64,000 bases of DNA, from the NCBI RefSeq assembly GCF_004006665.1, contig NZ_QOCL01000009.1, forward strand, positions 496,001-560,000, in the 5' to 3' direction. The position numbers were made by a program, and so were the translations under genes. The notes beneath the pieces are model-generated. The model was not told the origin of the DNA. It was given only the letters and a program-made list of their open reading frames with translations, and searched no databases. The DNA comes from Halobacteriovorax sp. HLS (lineage in GTDB: Bacteria; Bdellovibrionota; Bacteriovoracia; Bacteriovoracales; Bacteriovoracaceae). Below, one piece after another: positions 49,734 through 58,288 of the stretch (positions within the stretch are counted from its first letter, which is position 1; the number at the start of each line of letters is the position of its first letter).

Positions 49734-51307
49734 ATATTTTCCGTAAATTTAATGACCATTGTTCTAGCATTCTTTTTTAACTCAATATTTAAGTCGTTAA
49801 ATGGTCCATTTTTTAAATGTGTCTGTAGTGCTTCAAGTTCTTTAGGTTCTTTAGAGCTAAAGTGAATTCGAACGTTACCACCCTTATTCTCGAAGAGTTC
49901 CATATTAATTAATTCATTTCGCGAGATATATTCACTTATTTGAATAAGTGGTATGGCAGCGTTTACTTCTGAAGCAGACATAATCGTTTTTATTTCTTGT
50001 TTAACTACTGAGTTCTTCTTTTTCACAATAGAGAGAATTTGCTTAGGATCTCTATTGTATTTTTTCTGATCACGTCTTGAAACGGAGAGGGCTTCGTATT
50101 TAATAAGCTTTTTAATTTTACTATCAAGGGAGCGTGATTCTTTTTGTAGAATAAAGCTTCTCTCAACTACCATAAAGCAAATGAGCATAGCACAAACGGC
50201 CATTACTCTTGTAAAGATAAAAGAAACTGAGTGTAATGAGATTGAATCTGAAAATCCACTAGTATAGTTTCCAGTCAAAAAGTTTGGTATTTGTGTTGAT
50301 GATCTTTGCGCTGCGGCCATCATGTAAGATAGAAGAAAGCTTTGTCTCTTTGCTGAAGGCAAATCTTTAATTTTATCAGTTTTGAACTTTTCAACTTTAA
50401 TATTTAGGTGTGAAGTAAGGAAGTTTTCAATATTATTTATATTTGAACTACCACCAGTTAAGAAGATTTTATTAATAGGGTTACCGAACTTAACTCTATA
50501 TCCTAGCTCCCATCTCTTTAGGTCTAAGATAAGAGGCATAATTGACTGCGCCATTAGTGTCGCAAAGTCTCTTTGTTCTTCAGTAACATCAGAGAGCTGG
50601 TCTTCTGTTAAGAAAAAACAATTCTCGTGCTTGTAGATAACTGCTTCATCAAGAGGTATTTGATAAGTTGATGAGATGATATCATCTAAAACTTTTCCAC
50701 CTAGGTTTGTTAAGTGAGAGGAAATGACTTCTTTGTTATGAATGAAGTAGGCATTTGTAGATTCGTGACCAATGTCAATTATACAAAATGAACCCGTATA
50801 CTCTTTTTGATCTATAAAGCTCTGAATCACACCCATTTCTGTCGTTAAGATTCCAGGCAGTGTTCCAGTTTCTTCTAAGTAGCTATAGTAGTTATCGAAG
50901 TAATCCAGTTGTGCAATACTAACTAGAGCAGAGAAGTTCTCACCGTGCTTTATCAAAGTAGAAGTGTAATGAATATCCGAAAGCGAATATGGAATATTTT
51001 CTTCTAATAAGAAAGGAACCATCTGTTCAGCTTTCTTTCTGTTGTTAACAGGAAGTTCAAGGTACCTAGAAGTCGTGAAGTTATCTTGAATTTGATAGAT
51101 GATCTTACCCTCAAACTCTGATTGTTTTAAGTAACTTCTGATAATTTCATTGTGAATTTCATTAACTGTAGTGTCAGGATCAAATTGTGCTCTAATTTTA
51201 GAGATGACAATTTCTCTATGCCCTAAATACTTAAGTTGTTTTCTTTCTAAGCGACATTCAAAAAATTTTACCGAGTAAGTACCAAGGTCAATTGCTAGTA
51301 TATTCAT
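49730..51307 (-). CDS. gspL: Type II secretion protein GspL with intact PilM/FtsA-like motifs
   Basis: This 525-residue protein has an N-terminal actin-like cytoplasmic domain: phosphate-1 motif IDLGTYSVK (5-13), phosphate-2 IIDIGHESTNAYF (about 174-186) and an adenosine-type motif FLTGGSSN (about 282-289). A membrane helix lies near 370-390, followed by a periplasmic ferredoxin-like domain. Classical GspL has lost the nucleotide motifs, so this one resembles a PilM-PilN fusion and may still bind ATP. It links GspE to GspM. It begins 81 bp after gspK. Confidence 0.9.
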   Translation of the reverse strand: MNILAIDLGTYSVKFFECRLERKQLKYLGHREIVISKIRAQFDPDTTVNEIHNEIIRSYLKQSEFEGKIIYQIQDNFTTSRYLELPVNNRKKAEQMVPFLLEENIPYSLSDIHYTSTLIKHGENFSALVSIAQLDYFDNYYSYLEETGTLPGILTTEMGVIQSFIDQKEYTGSFCIIDIGHESTNAYFIHNKEVISSHLTNLGGKVLDDIISSTYQIPLDEAVIYKHENCFFLTEDQLSDVTEEQRDFATLMAQSIMPLILDLKRWELGYRVKFGNPINKIFLTGGSSNINNIENFLTSHLNIKVEKFKTDKIKDLPSAKRQSFLLSYMMAAAQRSSTQIPNFLTGNYTSGFSDSISLHSVSFIFTRVMAVCAMLICFMVVERSFILQKESRSLDSKIKKLIKYEALSVSRRDQKKYNRDPKQILSIVKKKNSVVKQEIKTIMSASEVNAAIPLIQISEYISRNELINMELFENKGGNVRIHFSSKEPKELEALQTHLKNGPFNDLNIELKKNARTMVIKFTENI

Positions 51308-51388
51308 AGTAATATATTACCAGAATCATTAGAAAATTGCCTCGTATTTATCTAGGAAATAATGTCCAATCTATATTTGTTGAGCGTT

Positions 51389-52771
51389 TTACTCAATTCT
51401 TATTTCGATAATTCTTGGAGCTAGTAATTCGATAATTTGCTCTTCTTCTTTCTTTTCTTCATCTGGGTCTTCTCCAGGCTCATCAAGCAGTTTATCGGGA
51501 TCAGCATCAGGGTCAGATGGATCTTTGGAAGCTTCTTTCTTTGCTGCCTCGGCCTCTTTCTTCTTTTCTTCTTCCGTCTTTAATTGAGGCTTGATAGGTA
51601 GGTCAGCAAAAGCTGTTATGCTATATTCTGCACGACCAAAGAAACCTTTAGAAACTATTTTGTAGAGCTTTCCTGCAACCGCAATTTTAAGTCCTGCCTG
51701 ATCAAACTCTTTTTTTCTATCTTCATATGTTTGATCATCGACTATTGCCAATTTATTGACCACTAGCTCTTTAAAGTCTTTTTCAGATTTAAACTCCTGG
51801 GCCTTTATTTGTAGCTCCTCATCTCCATCTCTATACTTAAAGAACTCCTCTGATTGAATCGGAGTTATAGAAGGAAAGAGAATTTTTAGTTGATCCTGCG
51901 TGATTTCATTTACAGGGATGATACTGACTTCATGTGCCGTGAGCTTTCCATCAAAGAGCTTAATAATGCTATCGTTCCAACCTAGTAACATATTTAACTC
52001 ATCTATGGAGTTAAGAGGGGCATGCTTTGGTTGTACATCCTGAGCGAGATAATTTGCTTCTATTTCGGCCCTTTCGATATCATTGAAATTCTTCTGATCA
52101 TTTACATAGAATTTTAACTCTTTAATAAGAAGCTCGGCATTAACATTGCCATAGACAGCATCATAGTTTTCATTGGTTTCTTTTTCTTTATCAAGTGCAT
52201 CTTGAAGGGTTTCCACTAATTTATTTTCAATATAGGCGTCAGGTGACGTTTTCTTCTTATCTTCGTCTTGCGAATCAGCGTCTGGGTTATCCGTATCTGT
52301 GCTAGGGGAAACTCTCAAATTATTAGGATTTAAAAAGCCTGATACAGAGCTCATTGAAACAGTCATTCTGCCTTTGATCATATTATTTTTTTCAAAGTCC
52401 GCTAGAGCTGATTTTTGTTGGGCATCTAATGCTCCAGGCAGCTCTAATGGAACAGCAAAGTCCATCGTGACAACATTTTCTAATACAGAAGGTTTAATAA
52501 GTTCTTTTAGCTGCTTATTTTTCTCTATTAAGTTTCGACCTTCTTGATAGAGTTTAAGTTTTGCCATCGCAAAATTTAGTCCCGCCTCCGCATTTAGTCT
52601 TGCTTGAAATTTATCTTGTTGATTATAAATTTTAATCTTATTTATCTTAGACTCGAAAGTGAAGTCGGCCAGTAGAAAGGCCAAAATGGCAATGACAGAC
52701 ATAACCATCATGATGGCCATACCAGATTCATTATTAGAAATGGTTTTAGTATTACTCTTGTTCATCATCAC
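51389..52771 (-). CDS. gspK: Type II secretion minor pseudopilin GspK
   Basis: This 460-residue protein has a pseudopilin N-terminus (NNESGMAIMMVMSVIAILAFL, cleavage after Gly) lacking the Glu+5, as is typical for GspK, then the large alpha-helical insert domain characteristic of this subunit. The tail is acidic (KEEEQIIELLAPRI). GspK caps the pseudopilus tip with GspI and GspJ. It overlaps gspJ by 20 bp. Confidence 0.92.
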   Translation of the reverse strand: MMMNKSNTKTISNNESGMAIMMVMSVIAILAFLLADFTFESKINKIKIYNQQDKFQARLNAEAGLNFAMAKLKLYQEGRNLIEKNKQLKELIKPSVLENVVTMDFAVPLELPGALDAQQKSALADFEKNNMIKGRMTVSMSSVSGFLNPNNLRVSPSTDTDNPDADSQDEDKKKTSPDAYIENKLVETLQDALDKEKETNENYDAVYGNVNAELLIKELKFYVNDQKNFNDIERAEIEANYLAQDVQPKHAPLNSIDELNMLLGWNDSIIKLFDGKLTAHEVSIIPVNEITQDQLKILFPSITPIQSEEFFKYRDGDEELQIKAQEFKSEKDFKELVVNKLAIVDDQTYEDRKKEFDQAGLKIAVAGKLYKIVSKGFFGRAEYSITAFADLPIKPQLKTEEEKKKEAEAAKKEASKDPSDPDADPDKLLDEPGEDPDEEKKEEEQIIELLAPRIIEIRIE

Positions 52772-53666
52772 TATCTTTAACGTTACTTCCTAAATTTCCA
52801 CCATTAGATGGATTTGAGTCAGGGTCTTTCGCTGTTTCTGTCTTCTTTGCTTTTTCATCTTTTTCAGTATCAAATAGCGGAAACAAAGGTCTAAATGTTC
52901 TTTCAATCTCAATTTCATTATTATCTTTATTAATCCAGACCATCTTTACTTTTATTATTCTAGGAGTCTCTCTATCAATTGCAAGTTCTGCAATAGAGTC
53001 CACAAACTTCTTTGTTTCTTTATTCCAGAATTGAAATTGGAATGATTTTAAATCCTTTAACAGGACATGTTCTTTAATTTTATCCCAGTTAAAATCTTTT
53101 TTAAAAATATTTTCACTCTCGACAGATCTAACAAGCTCATACTGTACACCTGTTTTTAGAGACTCTTCTGAGATCGATCGAATAGAGTAGCGAATCCAGT
53201 TAAAACGAGACTGTTTAGAGTCTTCGCGAATTCTCCTATTAGAAGTTGACATAAAGACTAGTTCTGTTTTTGATTCATTAAGAAATGCCGGAATAATATC
53301 TCCGGCCGTAGAAATTGCTGGAAATCTCTCGCTAGGCTCGTAAGTGCTAAGAGGGTCTTTTGTATTTGTTGTATCCGTTGGAGTTGGCTCGTCTTGGTCT
53401 TGATTCTCATTCTTTGAATATGCAGCATTGAAATACATTGGAGAGTAGATTTGAGATATATCTGTTTCTAATCTTTCTAGGGCCGTTACTAATTGTAAGG
53501 AATCACGATCTTCTGAAATGATCTTGTCTTTTGTCTCTGTACTATTTTGGACAATTGTATACATCATAGACATAAGAAGGGCCAAAACCGTAATAGCGAT
53601 CAATACTTCAATGAGAGTAAAGCCTTCTTGATTTGATAAATTTCTATTTTTAGAAACTTTCTTCAT
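52752..53666 (-). CDS. gspJ: Type II secretion minor pseudopilin GspJ
   Basis: This 304-residue protein has the prepilin motif EGFTLIEVLIAITVLALLM with Glu+5 and a long beta-rich C-terminal domain. It ends in a charged low-complexity tail (SNPSNGGNLGSNVKDSDDEQE). The ATG overlaps the gspI stop as ATGA. Longer than typical GspJ (about 200-240). Confidence 0.92.
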   Translation of the reverse strand: MKKVSKNRNLSNQEGFTLIEVLIAITVLALLMSMMYTIVQNSTETKDKIISEDRDSLQLVTALERLETDISQIYSPMYFNAAYSKNENQDQDEPTPTDTTNTKDPLSTYEPSERFPAISTAGDIIPAFLNESKTELVFMSTSNRRIREDSKQSRFNWIRYSIRSISEESLKTGVQYELVRSVESENIFKKDFNWDKIKEHVLLKDLKSFQFQFWNKETKKFVDSIAELAIDRETPRIIKVKMVWINKDNNEIEIERTFRPLFPLFDTEKDEKAKKTETAKDPDSNPSNGGNLGSNVKDSDDEQE

Positions 53667-54172
53667 AGCTGCTCAAATTGAATCTGTGCTTGATGGTTAT
53701 ATAACCAAGTGCTCACAGAGTAGTTTCTATCAGTGTTTTCGTTCTTTACTGTTACTTCTACTTGCCAAATTATTTTTTCGAGGTTCTTTTTTACATTTTC
53801 AAAAATTTTCTTCTGACTTGGGTCTTGATCTTCTTCGGTCGTTCCCATTATTTTTTGAAAATCTGGTAATTCAAATTTAGTATATTTAACTTCATAGCTA
53901 AAACTCTCGTCTTCTTTAAACTTTCCAGCGTCGGCCTTTAAAGTGAGAGACTCTTTTAGCTCTGGTGGATCAATAATTAATTCATTAATCTTTTGCTCAG
54001 CGAATCTTTTAAGACTTAGTTCATCTCTCATCACTGTACTGTCTGTGACATTATAACCTTGAGCGGTCAGGTAGGCAGTTACAAAGACTGAGAAAATAGC
54101 AAGAGAGATCATGACTTCAATAAGAGTAAAGCCAGCTTGATTGATAAATATTTTTTTTATTCTTTTAACCAT
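53663..54172 (-). CDS. gspI: Type II secretion minor pseudopilin GspI
   Basis: This 169-residue protein has the prepilin motif AGFTLIEVMISLAIFSVFV and a GspI-like C-terminal part (VEVTVKNENTDRNYSVSTWLY). It forms the pseudopilus tip with GspJ and GspK. It overlaps gspH by 16 bp. Confidence 0.9.
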   Translation of the reverse strand: MVKRIKKIFINQAGFTLIEVMISLAIFSVFVTAYLTAQGYNVTDSTVMRDELSLKRFAEQKINELIIDPPELKESLTLKADAGKFKEDESFSYEVKYTKFELPDFQKIMGTTEEDQDPSQKKIFENVKKNLEKIIWQVEVTVKNENTDRNYSVSTWLYNHQAQIQFEQL

Positions 54173-54831
54173 TCTTGATAGATTTCTTCTGCCATTTCGA
54201 CTTGTTTGTCAGTTATATCGCCTTCAGATTCTAAATCTATCGAATAGTACTTCCTTTTAAGATCTATCGTAAAAGGGGAGACTGTTATTGACGCTAATTC
54301 ATCATCTGTTGCTACAACAATTATAGCACTATCTTTTTCTCCCGTGGGATAAATATAGAGGGCATTTTCGCCATTGAGAACCATGGCCTGATTGAGAGTT
54401 GTACCTATTCCAATAATACGTACACCTGGAGGTATATCTTTCTGTCCATCTTCAAATTCTTTTACGCTTGAAAACTTCTTGTCTAGAGCCTTTTTTTTCG
54501 ACTTTTCTTCATCTTCTTCCTCTCTACTTTGCACAAGAGTTTTTTTAGATGCTGGCAGCACAAAGTTTCCATCTGGTCCAAACTCTACGCTCCATTTTTG
54601 TGGATCTTCATCAAGATTAAAATTGATTCTAATCATTGCATTTCTAAGGGCCGCTTCATCAGCAGAGAATCGAATCCCTCTTTCAATATCATTAAGTGCT
54701 TCGTCTAAGTTTCGTCGAGTAGAAAAACTGGTACCAGTTACGACAGTTAGGACAATAGTAACAAGTAGGAGGGCCACTAACATTTCTATTAGTGTGAACC
54801 CTCTATCATTACTTGTTATAGTTTTATTCAT
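54157..54831 (-). CDS. gspH: Type II secretion minor pseudopilin GspH
   Basis: This 224-residue protein has the prepilin motif RGFTLIEMLVALLLVTIVLT and a beta-rich C-terminal domain. It is longer than usual (about 170) owing to a Lys/Glu-rich insert (REEDEEKSKKKALDKKF). It begins 5 bp after gspG. Confidence 0.88.
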   Translation of the reverse strand: MNKTITSNDRGFTLIEMLVALLLVTIVLTVVTGTSFSTRRNLDEALNDIERGIRFSADEAALRNAMIRINFNLDEDPQKWSVEFGPDGNFVLPASKKTLVQSREEEDEEKSKKKALDKKFSSVKEFEDGQKDIPPGVRIIGIGTTLNQAMVLNGENALYIYPTGEKDSAIIVVATDDELASITVSPFTIDLKRKYYSIDLESEGDITDKQVEMAEEIYQEWLKE

Positions 54832-54836
54832 TAAAT

Positions 54837-55292
54837 CTAGTTTTTCTTCTTATTGAGGTGCATATCTTCGTCAGTACCTTCTCCGCCTTCAGTTCTATCT
54901 GGTCCATATGTCCAAATATTGAAGCTTCTTCCATCAGATTCGTAGAAGAATTCTTCATCCCACGGATCTCTTGGAACTTCTGCAGCGTCCATGAATCCTT
55001 CAGGAGGGTAGTTCTTACACTCTTTTCCACCACTTGGTTTTTGAATAAGTGCTTCTAGACCCTGATCTGTTGTTGGATATGTTCCACATTTTCTTCTATA
55101 GTCTTGTAGTACAGACTTTAAACTCTTCATTTGAATATTGGCAGATTTTCTTTGTCCTTCTGTTAATTGGTCAAAGATCTTTCCGGCAACAAAAGTACCA
55201 GCGATACCCAAGAGTGTTAAGGCGATTAGAATTTCAATCAGTGAGAAACCACCTGATTGTCTTAGCATTTGTTTCATGCTCTCTTTTTTCAT
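54837..55292 (-). CDS. gspG: Type II secretion major pseudopilin GspG
   Basis: This 151-residue major pseudopilin has the cleavage motif GGFSLIEILIALTLLGIAG and the conserved calcium-binding C-terminal region (YPTTDQGLEALIQKP, PRDPWDEEFFYES, YGPDRTEGGEGTDEDM). It polymerises into the pseudopilus that pushes substrates through GspD. A phenylalanine-serine replaces the common FT after the cleavage site. AAAGGAGA precedes the ATG. Confidence 0.97.
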   Translation of the reverse strand: MKKESMKQMLRQSGGFSLIEILIALTLLGIAGTFVAGKIFDQLTEGQRKSANIQMKSLKSVLQDYRRKCGTYPTTDQGLEALIQKPSGGKECKNYPPEGFMDAAEVPRDPWDEEFFYESDGRSFNIWTYGPDRTEGGEGTDEDMHLNKKKN

Positions 55293-55310
55293 TATGTCTC
55301 CTTTTAAAAG

Positions 55311-56528
55311 TTAATTAATTGAGTTGAGCTCCATCATTGGAACAACAACTGAGAAAATGATAAAGGCAACAGCGATACCCATACCGACTAACATTATAGG
55401 CTCTAAGACAGAGGTTAGTCCATTAAGTTTTCCTTCTACTTGATCTTCATAATTTTCAGATATAATCAATAGCATATCTTCTAGTTCACCAGCTTTTTCT
55501 CCCAGTGTCATCATATGTGTCACCATTGTTGGAAAAAGACCTGAACGTGCCAGTGGGGCCGATAATGAAGCACCTTCTGAGACATTAACCCTTGCTTCTT
55601 CTACAGCATTTTGCATATGTACATTACCAATCAAGTTCTTAACAATCTTTAGTGCTGCCATAATTGGAACGCCAGAGTTTAGAAGAGTCGCTAAAGTTGA
55701 GCAAAACCGACTGACATTGACCATCATCACAAGCTCTCCGATAACTGGAAGTTTTAATAGGAGCTTGTCCCATTTAAATTTTCCTTTTTTAGAGGTGATA
55801 TACTTTTTAAAGAACATACTTCCAAAAATAACTGCTAGAATAACCGCCCACCAGTATCCTTTTAGAAATTCTGATATCCAGATACAAATTTGCGTTTGAA
55901 TTGGAAGTTCCTTTTTCATTGTGTCAAAAATCTTGGTTATTTTAGGAATAACAAAAATGAAAATGATTCCCATCATAAGTGAGCCAACACCAATCATAAT
56001 TATTGGATAGGTCATTGCTCCTTTAACTTTATTTTTTAACTTCACCTGTGCTTCTGTAAAGTCAGCAAGCTTTAGGAGGACAACTTGCAGTGTCCCTGAG
56101 GATTCACCTGCCTCAACCATATTGACATAGACATTATCGAATACTTTTGGATAGTCTGATAATGCTTTTGCTAGTGAAGAACCTTCATTAACTTTTTGTT
56201 TGATTTCTGCCAAAATAATTTTTAGCTTTTGATTATCTGTTTGATCAACTAGGGCACTAAAGGCCTCGACAATTTGTATCTTTGCCTTAATAAGTGTTGC
56301 AAGCTGTCTTGTCATGAGAGACAAGTCTTGAATTGAAACTGTTTGACCAAAGCTTAAACCTGAGCCACTAGAAGAGTTCTTATTTTGAGACTTCTGCTCA
56401 CTTATTTCAATGAGCATGACTCCACTAGAGCGGATTTTAGACTTGGCGGTAGTAAGACTCTCTGCATTTACAGAGCTCTTAATTTCTTTACCAGTTTTAT
56501 CTAGACCTTTATAAGCGTAAATCGCCAT
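55311..56528 (-). CDS. gspF: Type II secretion inner-membrane platform protein GspF
   Basis: This 405-residue protein has two GspF repeats with three membrane helices (about 170-195, 220-240, 375-400) and the conserved MTRQLATLIKAKI and VEAGESSGTLQVVL motifs, repeated in similar form as FCSTLATLLNSGV and MTLGEKAGELEDML. It anchors the secretion ATPase to the pilus assembly. Its ATG overlaps the gspE stop by one base. Confidence 0.97.
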   Translation of the reverse strand: MAIYAYKGLDKTGKEIKSSVNAESLTTAKSKIRSSGVMLIEISEQKSQNKNSSSGSGLSFGQTVSIQDLSLMTRQLATLIKAKIQIVEAFSALVDQTDNQKLKIILAEIKQKVNEGSSLAKALSDYPKVFDNVYVNMVEAGESSGTLQVVLLKLADFTEAQVKLKNKVKGAMTYPIIMIGVGSLMMGIIFIFVIPKITKIFDTMKKELPIQTQICIWISEFLKGYWWAVILAVIFGSMFFKKYITSKKGKFKWDKLLLKLPVIGELVMMVNVSRFCSTLATLLNSGVPIMAALKIVKNLIGNVHMQNAVEEARVNVSEGASLSAPLARSGLFPTMVTHMMTLGEKAGELEDMLLIISENYEDQVEGKLNGLTSVLEPIMLVGMGIAVAFIIFSVVVPMMELNSIN

Positions 56529-58279
56529 TAACTCTTATCCTGCTGATGATCGTCGTGATGATCTTCTTCATTGATGGCCCTAACCATTTCATCTATGGAT
56601 GTTATTCCTTTAAATACTTTTGAAAGAGCATCACTTCTTAATGTTTGCATACCACTTTTTACTGCTGCCTTCTTTATAGTTCCAGAGTCGGCCTTCTTTA
56701 GAATGAGCGGCCTTACAATGTCATCAATAACGAGTAACTCTGATACAACAGTCATACTATTAAATCCGTCATAGTTACACTTAGGGCAACCTTTTGGCTT
56801 AAAAATTGTTGCATCAGGTGGAATATTTCTAACGCCCATCATCTCCATATCAAATTGAGTAGGCTTATGTGGAACTTTACAGTTATTACATAAAGTCCTG
56901 ATTAGCCTTTGGGCCAAAACTCCGGCCAGTGAAGATGCAATTAGAAAGGGCTGAACTCCCATGTCAATGAGTCGACCAGGAGCCGAAAATGAATCATTTG
57001 TATGCACTGTTGAAAGAACAAAGTGACCTGTTAGAGATGCTTGAATTGCCATTTCTGCAGTTTCTAAATCTCTTGTTTCCCCAACCATAATTACATCAGG
57101 GTTCTGTCTAAGTATCGATCTCAATGCAATGGCAAATGAGAGGTCAATTTTATGATTAACCTGAATTTGCGATATACCTGGAACTTCATATTCTACAGGA
57201 TCTTCTACTGTAATAATCATTTTATCTGGAGTATTGATCTCATCTAACATCGCGAATAGGGTAGTTGTTTTACCGTGACCAGTTGGTCCTGAAACATAGA
57301 CAACTCCATGTTTTCTAGATCCGAGTTCTTGCAATTGCTTTAGAACATTTCCATGAAAACCAAGGTGTTCAAGTTTTAAGACTGTATTACTCTTTTCAAG
57401 TACCCTCATAACTATTCTTTCACCGTTTTGGATTGGAACAGTAGAGAGACGAATATCAATATCTTTACCTGCCATCTTAATTGGAATACGACCATCTTGA
57501 GGCAATCTCTTTTCTGCAATATCAAGCTTTGCCATAACTTTTATACGTGAACTTACGGCAGAGTGAGTTTTAATAGGTTGCCTAAGAACTTCTCTCATCA
57601 CTCGATTTATTCTAAAGCGGTAAACTGTTTCTTTTTCATAAGGCTCGATATGTATATCTGAAGCACCTTCTTTTACTGCTCTAAAAATGATCGAGTTTAC
57701 AAAACGAATAACTGGCGCTTCGTCAGCACCTGCATCTAAAATATCGATTGGTCCATCAAGGTCGAGAGACTCTTCAAATTCATCTTCTAGCGAGTCAACT
57801 ATATTTCTATTGGCCTTTTCATAGACTCTGTTAATTGCTTCTGAAATCTTCATTGGATGAGCTACTACTAGCTTTACCTCTTTTTTAAAGATTTCTCTGA
57901 TGTCGTTAATCGCATCAAAATTAAATGGGTCCGTTAATGCCACTGATATTGTATAGTCAGTTTCTAGTAGGGGAAGAACCTCATGACTTTTTGCATAGTT
58001 GATCGGAATTTGAAATGTAATATTAGGATCAATATCATCTACATTTATCTCAGTAATATATGGGATATTTACCTGATGACAAATAACTTTAATTATATCG
58101 TGCGGATGAATATAGTTCTTTTTAAGAAGAATTTCACCAATTAGCATTCCAGATTCTTCTTGAATATGAAGTGCTTCTGTAAGTTGGTCTTCTGTAAGAG
58201 TAGTATGTTGAAGAAGGAGCTGACCAATCATCTCCTTTTGTCCTTCAACTTTCTCTAGCATGTGTTCTGAAATTTTCAA
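56528..58279 (-). CDS. gspE: Type II secretion ATPase GspE
   Basis: This 583-residue AAA-like ATPase has an N-terminal MshEN/T2SSE_N domain (about 1-160) and a C-terminal ATPase. Walker A is GPTGHGKTTT (331-340; His replaces the usual Ser), the Walker B region is ILRQNPDVIMVGE, and the zinc-binding cysteines are CNNC and CPKC. The domain order is normal. It powers pseudopilus assembly. A His-rich tail (DHHDDHQQDKS) ends the protein. Confidence 0.97.
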   Translation of the reverse strand: MKISEHMLEKVEGQKEMIGQLLLQHTTLTEDQLTEALHIQEESGMLIGEILLKKNYIHPHDIIKVICHQVNIPYITEINVDDIDPNITFQIPINYAKSHEVLPLLETDYTISVALTDPFNFDAINDIREIFKKEVKLVVAHPMKISEAINRVYEKANRNIVDSLEDEFEESLDLDGPIDILDAGADEAPVIRFVNSIIFRAVKEGASDIHIEPYEKETVYRFRINRVMREVLRQPIKTHSAVSSRIKVMAKLDIAEKRLPQDGRIPIKMAGKDIDIRLSTVPIQNGERIVMRVLEKSNTVLKLEHLGFHGNVLKQLQELGSRKHGVVYVSGPTGHGKTTTLFAMLDEINTPDKMIITVEDPVEYEVPGISQIQVNHKIDLSFAIALRSILRQNPDVIMVGETRDLETAEMAIQASLTGHFVLSTVHTNDSFSAPGRLIDMGVQPFLIASSLAGVLAQRLIRTLCNNCKVPHKPTQFDMEMMGVRNIPPDATIFKPKGCPKCNYDGFNSMTVVSELLVIDDIVRPLILKKADSGTIKKAAVKSGMQTLRSDALSKVFKGITSIDEMVRAINEEDHHDDHQQDKS

Positions 58280-58288
58280 AACAGCCCC

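Noticed and set aside
54392-54856. 154-codon plus-strand frame opposite gspH
   Set aside because: gspH has a prepilin motif and operon context; the antisense frame is low-complexity Ser/Phe typical of a shadow.
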